The notes beneath the pieces were generated by a model. The model did not search any database. It was not told the origin of the DNA and saw only the letters and a list, made by a program, of their open reading frames with translations. The translations under genes and the position numbers were made by a program. A stretch of DNA of 64,000 nucleotides from Lepas anatifera (lineage: Eukaryota > Arthropoda > Thecostraca > Lepadidae): assembly GCA_034440635.1 (NCBI GenBank), contig JAOTON010000316.1:248001-312000 (forward strand), given 5' to 3'. Below, piece after piece: positions 11,201-23,200 of this stretch; positions within the stretch are counted from its first letter, which is position 1; every line of letters starts with the position of its first letter.

Positions 11201-14200
11201 CGGCACGAGTCAGCCGAGACGACCGTTGGGGCGGCACCTGTGCTTACCTCATGCCTCAAAACCCCGCTGGGCCGTCATCGCGGCTGGCAGAGTGGGGTGC
11301 GCCGGCGGACGCACTGTCATTCTGGTCAGCTGAAGCCGGCTGGTGGCGTGACGTCATCGGTCCAGCACCTCCGGCGGCCTCGGAACGGGCGGCGAGCCGG
11401 CCGGAACCGGGAGCTCCAGCCGTCCTGGTGATGCTAAAGACAGCTGGGCCTCAGTTCAAACGGAAGTACGCGCGTGCAACATCCACATTACTGTAGACCA
11501 AGACTTTTGGTATAATGATATAGTTGAACACGGTTTATTTTAATTTGCTTAATTTGTTGAGTACGACGGGATATTGGCGATTTTGATTGTTTTTTAAAAG
11601 TTCGCTTGGTCCTCGCACATCCACTGCCTGGATCATCCTTCACGAGGGCTAGACTTTCCTCACACAGCTAGGAGTCGGGAGGGACCCGTCTTCTCGTCCG
11701 TAGTGATCGTTTTGGACCCCCTCATGCGAAGAGCCCGCGCCTATTGGTAGGCCTGGGTCCGCCCGGCTGCGGTCCACCTTTGCGGCGCCGCTGGAGGGCT
11801 GGCCGTCACCCGCTGGGCTGCCGGCTGCAGCGTTCCCACTGCAGGCCCACCTGTTGAACTGGACGCCCACCGCCGGGTCAGCTTCAACACGACCGGGTCG
11901 TGACCTCGAGGTCACACGGAAGCCGGCGCCCGGCACGGGGTCAGCCGCCGACCGCTACCTGTGCTGAGCACGAGAGCTAGCACGCTGAGCTAGCGGCGGC
12001 AGCGGGCGGCTGCAACCGTTCAAGCGGACCCGAACAATGGGTAACTGTGTGACAATGGCCTGTACCGCGTCATCAAATTGGTCTTCACCGCACCATCGGT
12101 TTCGGCATATTCTTCCTGTATAAAATCCTGGCGTACCTTGCTCACCTCGGGAGCTGAATTTTTTAAGGTTAGTGATCTTTACCGCCGTCGTTACGGGGAT
12201 GGAACCCATCCCCCAAATTCTAGGTCAGGTCATGACAAATCAGGTCACCATTTAACTTCAAATGACCTAACCTGAATAAATGTTGAGAGGCGCAACAGTG
12301 AGAGGAGGCTTAATACACCGATCTGAATTTCACATATCATAATGTGAGATCACCGACTAAAACAATTTTTGGAAATTTGATTTTTTAGATCAATGACTTT
12401 GGGTCAGGCCCAGACCGTGACCTGTCCATTGGAAATACGTGGGAAAAGTAGTTCAAGCTTGTTAACTTCTCAGAAATTGTGATAAGCGCTTAGTTTCACA
12501 CTATCGTGTTTAACTTGCCACTGCAGTTCAAATGATTTCCGTTATCACCCATCATGACTTTGTGCTGACCTCGGGTTAGGCCAGGTGCATCAGCTTGAGG
12601 ATTTGACTCGAAGAGGTAATAAGATACATAATTCGATCGGCCTTAACGAGCAGGGACGGCGGATTCCAGGGTGCAAGTGGTGCAGTTGCACCACTCGATT
12701 TTTTCAAGTGGTGCAAAAGTATCTTTTTGCACCCCTTGTTTTGGCTTTGTCCAGGGTGGCGCCCCCTCCCCTGGCCTCAGCCGGCGCCCCCGACCGGTCA
12801 GAGAAAATCAAGCCTAATTACCGCCTACCTGAAGAGGTAGGATCCTCAGTGAAAAGTAGACATTTTCATATATGAATGGCGCCCCCTTACATCATAGCCG
12901 CGCCCTGGGCAGTAAAATGCGCCCTCTCCCCTTGAGTAAAGGCGTCCCTCTGGGTCGCATAGGCGCCCTTGGATAGCGTAGGCACCTCCTGGACAGCCGA
13001 GGTGCCTCCGAAAAAGAGAAACGGCGCCCCTGGATATCACATGCGCCCCCTGGACATCAAAAGGCGCTCCCCGCAGAGAATTGGCGCTCCCTGGATAACA
13101 TAGGCGCCCTTGGGTAGGTAAGGCGCCCCTGGAGAGCAGAGGTGGCTCCTGGAGAGAAAAAGACGCCCCCGGAGAACAACGGCGGCAGGGACGGCTGATT
13201 CCGTGGGACAGGGCCTGCAGTTGCACACCATGAAAAATGTTGGTGTGCAAAAGTATCTTCTCGCACACCTGGTTTTGACCTAGTCCGGAGAGGCGCCCCC
13301 CACGGATTTGGGTGGCACCCCGGATTTGGCCGGCGCCCCCGGCCGGTCAAGAAAATCAAGTCTATTCACCGCTTACCTAAAGAGGTAGGATCCTCTGTGA
13401 AAGACATTTTCAAACATGAATGGCGCACCTTTTTTATAAATTTTGTCCAAGTTATTCTCAGTTTGATTGCTGGAGTCGGGGTCTCACTAATGTCATCAAG
13501 GTACTTGTCACGGAAACCCCGACCCTACCACCCGAACGAGTAACTCCCACAATGAAAGGTTGATTTAGAAGCCAAAGTTTTACGTCCCACAAAGCACAGG
13601 GACGGCCGCCCCGCTCAGGTCACCCTCTCACCAGTCAGCTGCCAGCCGACCTGTACGTCGGGTAATCTATTGATCGCCGGAGCGTCTCAGGGGAACCGAT
13701 CCCAAGCCTGGACATGCACTGCCACTGCATGCTTTGAGCAGTGGGCCGGAGCCCAACACTCTACCAACTGAGCTACCGGGGCGGCATTAAAGCTGCGCCC
13801 TGGAAAGCAAAAGGCGCCCCTCTTGAGTAAAGGCGCCCCTCTGGATAGCATAGGCGCCCTTGGAAAGCAAAGGCGCCCTAGAAAGCAAGAGGCGCCCCTG
13901 GATAGAAAAAGGCGCCCCCAGTAGAGAAATAACGACGCCCCTGGATAGCATAGGCGCCCTCTGGTTAGCACAGGAACTCCTGTACATTAAAGGGCGCCCC
14001 CCATAGAGCAAAGGCACTCCCTCTGAATAGCATAAGCTCCCTTGAATAGCAAAGGCGCTCCCTGGAGAGCAGGGGCGGAAGGGACGGCGGATTCTGCGGG
14101 ACAGGGTCTGCAGTTGCACACCGCCTACCTGAAGAAGTAGGATCCTCTGTGAGAAAGACATTTTCAGATATGAATGGCACCCCTTGACATCAAAGCTGCG

Positions 14201-17200
14201 CCCTGGAAAGCAAAAGGCGCCCCCATGGAGCAAAGGTGCCCCTCTGGATAGCATAGGCGCTCTTGGATAGTGTAGGCGCCTCCTGGATAGCCGAGGCACC
14301 TCCGAAGAAGAGAAACGGCGCCTCTGGATATCACATGCGCCCCGTGGTTAACACAGGCACCCCTGGACAGCAAAAGGCGCCCACCGCAGAGAAAAGGCGC
14401 TCTCCTGGATAGTATAGGCGTCCTTGGATAGGAAAGGCGCCCCCTGGAGCGCAGAGGTGCCTCCTGGGAGAAAAAAGACACCCCCGGAGAGCAACGGCGG
14501 CAGGGACGACGGATTCCGCGGGACAGGGTGTGCAGTTGCACACCTTGAAAAAAATGATGGTGTACAAAAGTATAGTTTTGCACACCTGGTTTTGACCTCG
14601 TCCGGGGAGGCCCCCACGGATTTGGGTGGTACCCCCGGATTTGGCCGGCGCCCCCGGCCGGCCAAGAGAAAATCAGACACATCGCCGATCTGAAGAGGCA
14701 GTACCCTCTGTGTAAAATAAAATACACTTTCAAATATGAATGGCGCCCCTGACATCAAAGCTGCGCCCTGGACAGCAAAAGGCGCCCACCCCCCTTGAGT
14801 AAAGGCGTCCCTCTGGATAGCAAAGGCGACCTCTAGACAGCAGAGGCGCCCCTGGACAGAAAAAGGCACCCCCAATTGAGGAGTAACGACGCCCCTGGAT
14901 AGCATAGGCGCCCTCTGGTTAGCACAGGCACTCCTGTACACCAAGAGGCGCCCTCCCCATAGAGCAAAGGCACCCCTCTGGATATCATAAGCTCCCTTGA
15001 ATAGCAATCGCGCTCCCTGGACAGCACGGGCGCCCTCAGGATAGCATAGGCGCCCCCAAAACAGCAAATACGCCCTTTGATACTAAAGGCGCCCCAGATA
15101 GCAGAAGCGCCCCATGGACAGAAGATACCCTCTGGATAGCATAGGCACCCCTGGACGGCAGAGGCGCCCCTAAAGAAGAGCAACAGCACCTCGGGATAGC
15201 ATATGGGCCCCTGGTTAGCACAGGCACCCTTGGACAGCAAAAGGCGCCCCCGCCCCTGAGTAAAGGATACGGGCCTCTGGATAGCATAGGCGCCCTGAAT
15301 AGCGCAGGCGCCTCCTGGACAGCAGAGGCGCCTCCGAAGAAGATCAACGGCGCCCCTGGATATCATATGCGCCCCCCGGTTAGCAAAGGCACCCCTGGAT
15401 AGCAAAAGGCACCCCCCGGAGAGAAAAGGCGCCCCCTCTGGAAAGAATAAGCACCCATGGATAGGAATGGCGCCCCCTGGAGGGCACAGCAGAACATTTT
15501 TTAAGGACAACTCAGTGGGGGAGATTTTCTTGTGCTGGTCATTATAGTGTCTTCGGGGGATCAAACCCCATTTGGAAAAAAATTTAGACGTGCTAGTGTT
15601 AAAAAATGTCTCCCAATTTTTGTTATTCCATATCCTAAAGATTAGAGATGCTGCTCAGGATTGCGATATTTTTTCGACGGAAAAAGGCCAAACCGGGTTT
15701 GACAAAAGGCCAAAAAGGGTCAAATTTTTTGTGCTAAAAATGTATTTACAAATTTCGTCCAAGTTTTTCTCAGTACGGCTGTTGGAGTCTGAGTCTCACT
15801 AAAGTCCTTAACACGCTCCCCGCTGGGGTGGGGGCGAAATTCGTCCCCCTCTTGGTTTTTCCTAAATAGTTCAAAAACGAAGAGACGCAGAACAACGAAA
15901 CTTACGGTGCCTTATCCCTGATCAATGCTACACATATGACCAAATTTTTTTAGCTAAGGTCATGTCAGGTCAAGGAGCTATTCAGGATCAAGTGACCCGA
16001 CCTCAAAACCTAAGATTACGAGTTTGAAGCAGCGCCCAGGGAGCATTAGCACACCAATCAGTTTGAAACTTCCAAAATATGATAGGGTCATTAGGGTCTA
16101 CAAACCTGCTATCTAGGAATTTTGATATTGGTGACCTAAGGTGGGCTCAATTTTTTGGTCACCCCATTATATGTAAGTCTATGGTGAAAAATAGAATGGA
16201 CTCGTTTTCAAGAAATACTGAATAGATAAGGCTGAAAATTCTCAAACTGTCTATTCTTACCATGATCTTGACCCTAAAGTTGAGTTTTTGAGCAATTGAC
16301 AATTCAAAGGTCATATCAGGTCACGGGAGCAGAGAGTGATTGTTTTGCCAATAACTTCTCACTGAGTTGAGATAAAGCTCCCATTTTGCTTGCATTGTGT
16401 TTATAGTGTCACGGGAAGTCGATTGATATGCAACATGATCACACCAGTTCACTCTGTGACCCTGACCTAGGTCGAGGTCAGGTAATTTTGACTATTTGAC
16501 CTAGCAAGATCATATTATACATCATTCGATTCGCCGCAGTGAGAGGAATCCAATGATGCATACAGATTTTCTCTAGCTTTTCGGAGGGCAGATCTAGAGA
16601 GGGAAACGTACACTGCTCTGTTGTAAGCCTATGGAGCATTCTTTGACCTATGCTGACCTCAATATTGACCTGACATACAAATTATTCCCATAAATTGTCT
16701 TCGTCTTGTCAAGAACTTTCGAACGCCGCTCGTAATTTTCCTTTAGCTTTCGTGGGGAACGAGATACGGAGGGGGCGAAAACGCCCCCAGCGGGGCGCGT
16801 CATGCAAAGGACCCCAGCGGAGCGCGTGTTAAGGGACTCATCACGGAGACCCCGACCCCACCACCCGAACGAGCAACTCCCAAAATGAAGGGTTGATTTA
16901 GAAGCCAAAGTTTAACCTCCCAAAAGCACAGGGATGGCCGCCTCGCTCAGGTCACCCTCTCATCAGTCAGTTGCGAGCCGACCTAGGTCGAGCAAACGAT
17001 TGAGCGCCGGAGCGTCTCAGGGGAACCGATCCCAAGCCTGGACATGCACTGCCACTGCATGCTTCTCAGCAGCGGGCCGGAGCTCGACGCTCTACCAACT
17101 GAGCTACCGGGGCGGCCAAATAGCCAAATAAATATCACAAGAGTCATATTTGAGGCTAAAACGACCCCCTACCGGTTGTCATAAGCCCACACAAAAAGGA

Positions 17201-20200
17201 CAGAGCACTCTTGTATCACTGCAGTGAACAGTGCACTGTATAAAACTAAATGTTGATAATTTGATATAGACTTGACGAAATATTCTTTTAGCACACTGCC
17301 CATTTTATAGGAAGCCAGGAGTGCCCTTCCAATCCCGCGTGGCCACCAAATAATTTTATCCACATAACTAAAAAATGTGTTAGCATCATCAATTATCTTG
17401 GCCGCACCACTCCCCGCTAACATCTGACATTTTCCTGCTTTTCCTGTGAATTTGTTTGCTCTTGAACAGTGACGGATCCATAGGCAAATCCAGGATTGCC
17501 AATCGGGAGGGGGGCGCCATCCGGAGCAGCGGGCGCCACTTTTGACCGGAAAAACCTATCAGGTGGGCGTAAAATCCTATCGGTGAGCATCGATTTTCGC
17601 ATCCTGAGGAGAGGGTGGGAAGCGCCATTTCAGGCGAGTACCATCGACCTTTCAGGGGCGCCGTGACCATTTCAGGGGGCGCCGAGGGTCGATCGGGGAG
17701 GCTGAATCTGCCCCTCCCCTTTGCCCCTGGATCCGCGTATGGGTGGATCTAGAATCTTGGTAAGTGGGGGAAAGCGGAGCCTCAGAGTGCGCACTTTACC
17801 ATCAACTTTTCACCCAAAGGGCGCCTATGGTATTCGGTTTTCGGTTGCCGTCATTTTTTGTGGATCGTATTTTAACAACGTTCTGTCCCTCTCTCCCCCA
17901 GCCATAACAGTTTGTACCAGCCAAGCAAAATGCCTATTTGGCGTGATATTTGAAACGATGAATTGCTAAACAGTTCAGTCCACACTTTTTTCGGCACCTC
18001 TTGAAAAAACTGCAACTGCCACTAGGTCATGGAGAAATGCAAGACGCTTGGAAAGATGCAACAGCTGAACATAAAATTACATATCTGAGAATTTTTTATT
18101 TGTGAAGAGGGGTTAAGCTTATTTTAATATCAAATATGATAAGCATCATTTTGCCTTTCCACGTGGCCAAGATTCGTAAGATAATGGTGAGAGGACATTG
18201 CAAATAATCGCAGCGAGTGTGAACCTGGCCTGTGCGCTGTCGCAGAAAATTATCTCAGCGGAAAAGCTTTTACATTGCAGGCAATACAAACCGGACTCTA
18301 ACCCACATTATTCATTGCTCCTAAAAATAATGTTTGAACCAGATGGCAGTCTCAAGGAGATATAAGGGAAAGTTGAAACGTTAAGATAAACACAGAATGA
18401 AGTATGTGGGCATTTTCCATCGACCTTTATCTATATTCTTCAATTCATCAGCATGGGAAAATTGCTCTTGTGCGTGAAATTTCGGAGGTGTTAAGAGAAT
18501 TTCGGTAGCCATGTGATTGAATGCTGAAATAGATCATGCCATAGGCATGTGTGATTTGTGACATAAATGGGCCCTACTAGAATAAAAAGAAAACAGTTTC
18601 AACGTGTCCAAGTACTCTCTTGATAAATTGATAACTTTTTTTCGTTTATTGGCTGTGATTTGCGCGTTTAATGATCATGTGCAGTGTTCAGATCGAAGTG
18701 AAAAGACCATTTAGATTGATAAAACGAGTATATTTTGTCACTGACCATCCACTTATACATTCAACCATCGTCTTCAGGTCAAGTTCAGGACGCATCATTT
18801 AAGAGACGAGGTGAGCGTGTATTGTGCATGTCCAACTCGAGACACAGCCGCCCTCCCGATGGACAGACCGCGCAGAAATACGTCCTCGTCGCGTTTGATT
18901 TCGCGCACGCGTACGACGTAGTGGACCACCACCTGCTACGCGTTTGCTTACTGGAGATGGGGCTGCCAAATTGCACGACGGCCTGGATTTGGCAGTGGCT
19001 CCGGGACCGAAGAGTCAAGGTGGAACTAAATGGCGTGCTTTCCAGTGAGTGCATTTTCCGAACTGGCCTGCCGTAAGGAAGTGTCTTATCGCCAGTTTTG
19101 TGTTTGTTATGGGCGGCTCGGCTGGTAGACGCACTCCGCGCGGTTCCCGGATGCTCCCCCTACTTGTAAGCCGATGATACGGCGGCTCTCTGCACGGGCA
19201 ACAACATCCAAGTCGCCAAGGACCGGGCGCAAGCTGCTGCTGGCACCCTCGTGAAGTGGGCCCGACAGCACAAAATGATGGTATCAGGAGCCAAGATCCA
19301 AGTACTGGTGATGTCCCAGTGGGCCAGAGACGCCGATCCCTTCAGTTTTAAGGTCGACGGGAAGTCTGTCACTGCTGGAGACACCCTACAGCTACTTGGC
19401 GTCACCATCGATCGGCTCCTCCACTTCGGTCCACACTGTAAGAGACTGTGGGATAAGGTCCAACCCCGCATCTCCCACCTACGTCAACTGTCCGGCTGCA
19501 ACTGGGGCTGCACGAACAGCACCTCCGAACCGTCGCTACTGGCTACGTGAGAGGAGCGATGGAGCAAGCGGCCGCAACGTGGCTCCACGCCACACCGCCA
19601 TTTCATGTCGAGCTGCTGGAACGCAAAATGAGAGCGTCGGCGCGTATCATCACAGGATGCCCCCGCCCCACCCCCAGCCGAGGTAAGACTCCCCTCGTAG
19701 CGGCCAGAAGGAGGGTACTCGCGACCCGACTGCTGGTGAAAGTCCATGCGCTGCCGCCTGAAGACCCTCTGTGAAGACGTGCGGAGGCGACAGCGCCCTC
19801 TCGACTCTCCTCGGTGACCGGGTGGGGGCAGGTGGGCAGAAAGATGTGGGACCAAGCACACATCTCCCTCCCCATCGAGTCTCTCCTTCCTCAACATCTT
19901 CCACCGTGGGTATCAGGAGAGTGAGTCACATTTCAACTAGACTTGGGCCCACTGACATCAGGAGCACCACCTGTCCGGAAGAAGCGAGTAGCTCTCCTCC
20001 ACCTCGCTTCCCTGACTCAATGTGCCACATGGGTGTGGACCGACGGGTCAGTGCACGGAGGGGTCACGAGCGGGGAGCTGGGTCTTCATCGAGTCACCAG
20101 ACGGAGCCCAGCATGAGCTCAGGCGACCAGCAGGCTCGCTCTGCTCGAGTTTTCAGGCTGAGATGGTAGCCCTCCAAACTGCCTGTGTCTTCCTACTGGA

Positions 20201-23200
20201 CCACTCAGTGCACACATAAGATCCGGTCATCTTCAGCATGGCCCGTCAAGGTGATGACGCATTATAGAAATAAAATGGCTTCAATGTCTGTAGATAAGAC
20301 AGTGAATCGGTAAAAATCGCAAACTTCCTCGCCATCAGCTTAGACACCTGGTCCAAACAGCAAAAAAATGACGTACAGCTCTGAATTAAAAATGGAACCT
20401 TCGTAAGGCAAACTAGAAAACTTCTCAACATCTCACCAACAAATGCACGCCCTGTGCCATTGTCACTTTTTTACAACCGTCTGTATAGAAGCAGACGTGG
20501 TTTTCGAACGGCTCCACACGCAAGTTCATAAATTACTGGCGCGTCGGTTCAGGAGGCAAATTTTTGCTTTGTTGGAGTGGGTCTGTGTTCGTGTTAACTT
20601 TCGAGATGAGCTATGGTTCAATAACAGCTGCTGCATGTGGTTCTACGAGATTGCTGCCGATACCAGCCTGTGCCAGCCAGGCACAGACTCTCACTCCCGG
20701 ATGACGGGTTGCAGAACGCGAGCCACTGTCTATCTGACTGAGGTAGGCGTCGCCAAAAAATGTTTGGTATGTGTGGCATGTTGGTGACTGATTTTAAAGG
20801 GAACGTGGCACCTTGGTAAAATCCTGGAATTTTTGTGTAATTAGGCGTAATTTTAGCCGAAAATAATGAAACCACTCATGATTTCTCTGAAAATGTATAA
20901 CAAGCTCAATACTTTGATTTTTAAAATACTCCTCTAGGAAAAGAAATAAATATCTGCCTGTGGATGATGTCATGATCTGGCAACCACTACCATACTCCGA
21001 AACACTTCAAGGGCTTCGATTGGCTGATGCTCATCGTGATGTCAGCATATGTCGTCACACCAGGAGCTCACAACAATGGCCGCCTAGCGAGAGGTACATG
21101 AGAAGTACATTTCGGGTAGGTTTTGGTTTTTTACTACGGAAATATCGAGTTCCAAGACAAATGATATATAGAGCACCTGGTTTTCCGACTTGCTTTACAA
21201 CTTGGCTATCTCATTAAAATCAAGTTCTAAAGGTGCCACATTCCCTTTAATGGCTTAATGCAAAGCGAGTATCTTACAGTAGCGGTATTTCATTAATTTC
21301 CACTAGCATGCTTATTAGGGGTGAAGTTCGGAACGCTTCTGTAACTATTCTGATATTGTGATGATGGACATATCGATCATCTTGTTCGCGGACTAAGGAG
21401 CGGCCTCATACACAACACAGCCGTACTCGATCTTCGAACGAATAAGTGATCTATATAGCATAAGAAGCTTATAACGTAGCGTATAACGATGAGCGTATAA
21501 CGTGCGTATAACGTACATATATATAGGCGATAAGCGTATAACGTGTATAGCATGAGAAACATTTCTCTATCCGCACCGTATCTCATCCTCGTCAACACCT
21601 TCAGTATTTTCAGCGTATCAAAACATTTTTTGCGGAAATCCTTCAGGTGTGGCACATATGAAAGTTTATCGAGTGTGAGCCCGAAAAATCTGGTTTCTGC
21701 TACAACGTCGATTGGATTTCCGCGAATTTACAACATCGGGTATTCAGTCTCAATGTCTGTTATAGAACTTTGTCTTTGAACTTGAAAATTTCAGTCCATT
21801 GTGTGTGATCCATTGCTGCAATGTGTCAAGGCCAAGCTGCAGCCGCCTCTGCTCAGCTGCTGTAGTAGACGCTGTCACCCATATTGTGAAGTCTTCAACG
21901 AAAAGCACATGACGTATGTTTGCGGGAAGTGTCTGCAATATCATTGTTCATAACTGCAAGCAAGGCTATGAAAATCACAGAATCCTGGGCTATGCCACTC
22001 TGTTGCTGATACCAATCCGATGCGACTAAGTTTACGCGAAATCTAAAATACTTGTTTTTCGGAATATTAGAAATAAACCACCCCAAGTGGCCTCGCACGC
22101 CGACTCCAAAGAGTTTCTGCAGAACGCCCTTGGATAGCAAAGGCGCCCCCCAAGGGATGATGGCGCCCCCTCCAGAAAGTCTTGCACCACTTCTCGAAAA
22201 TGGAATCCGCCGTCTCTGTTAACGAGTATATTACAATGGTGCTTATATATGTACTCTAGCTTTATTGTCAGCTGTTACCACACAAAATGCATCGTTCCAT
22301 TGTTTTTCCTATGATAATATTCCTTGATCTCTTGTGACCTCAAAAGTTGCCGGGCCAAAAAGTTGTGTGTAGCATTTTCTATAGAGATCAATGCTTATTA
22401 ATTATCTGACACTGCCCAGGTACGGGTGGCTAGCCATACCGGCGACGGTGGCGTGGAGCCTCGATACCGGCGGGTGTGAAAGGGTTCAAACAGATACAAC
22501 ATTTGCTTTGAATACGAAACTATATTGTATTGGAGGACATATTGACTCCAGTACAAGCTCGTTGTAGAAAAAGATAGATAATCGTCCTTTAAAATCGATC
22601 AGAAATGTTGTTTGTGCCGAGTTGATGCATTGTTTATCTATTTTCACTGACATATTTATGATATTGCGTTATTTAAATTAAACTTCAGCCAAATTATTGT
22701 TTCCTGCCTTGCGCTTTGTTACCACCATATTTGCGAACGCTGTCCACATACTGTCCAGCTCCTCTCCACTGGTTTTTGAAGCTCGCGCCTCAACCAGTCG
22801 CGCTCCAGAATGCTGTATCAGCGGCCTAAGGCCGGCACCGAGGTCATCTCCACCCAACCGGGCCGCAGCGGCGGCATGTAACCGTCCGCCATTTCCGTCA
22901 CTGTGCTGATCCAGCGCCGCTCGCACCGTCCAGCTTTCCTGAGGTCCGGAACTCAGTACCGGGGCGGCACAACATCGGCTCCACCAGAGACTGACCACAC
23001 CAGTCCAACAGCTTTTGGCAACGCAGACTAGTCTGGAGGTGGAGGACATGCAGAGCATCCAACGTGCCGTATATCTACCCGGAGGCTGCTCACGCTCTGA
23101 GTTTGCATCAGTGTTTTTTTCTGTGTGTTGATCGGAGTTGCAGGCACTTTTAAGCCAATCGTAGTCGCTGCCGCCATCGTTACACTGCAGACGAGTTTTT

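Larger units (their letters stand above)
12651..22218 (+). mobile_element. 9.57-kb hAT-like composite transposon
   Basis: The left terminus is CAGGGACGGCGGATTCC. The right terminus, read in reverse complement, is CAGAGACGGCGGATTCC (16 of 17 identical). The octamer TTAACGAG flanks both ends exactly (12643-12650 and 22219-22226), the 8-bp target duplication of hAT elements. A sub-terminal AAGTGGTGCA block is also shared by both ends. Inside are a GGCGCC minisatellite, two SINE copies, a TTAA element, a MITE and two reverse transcriptase relics. No hAT transposase is recognised, so it is non-autonomous, probably a MITE that grew by nested insertion. Confidence 0.82.

Noticed and set aside
13687..13785. 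Possible tRNA gene (GGTAGCTCAGTTGGTAGAG)
   Set aside because: No proper anticodon arm or T arm. A second copy with the same 3' body at 17020-17117 shows it is a SINE head.
12846..15564. Minus-strand frames of 140-243 codons rich in Gly, Arg, Leu and Ser
   Set aside because: Translation of the degenerate GGCGCC minisatellite; the frames overlap one another and carry no domain.
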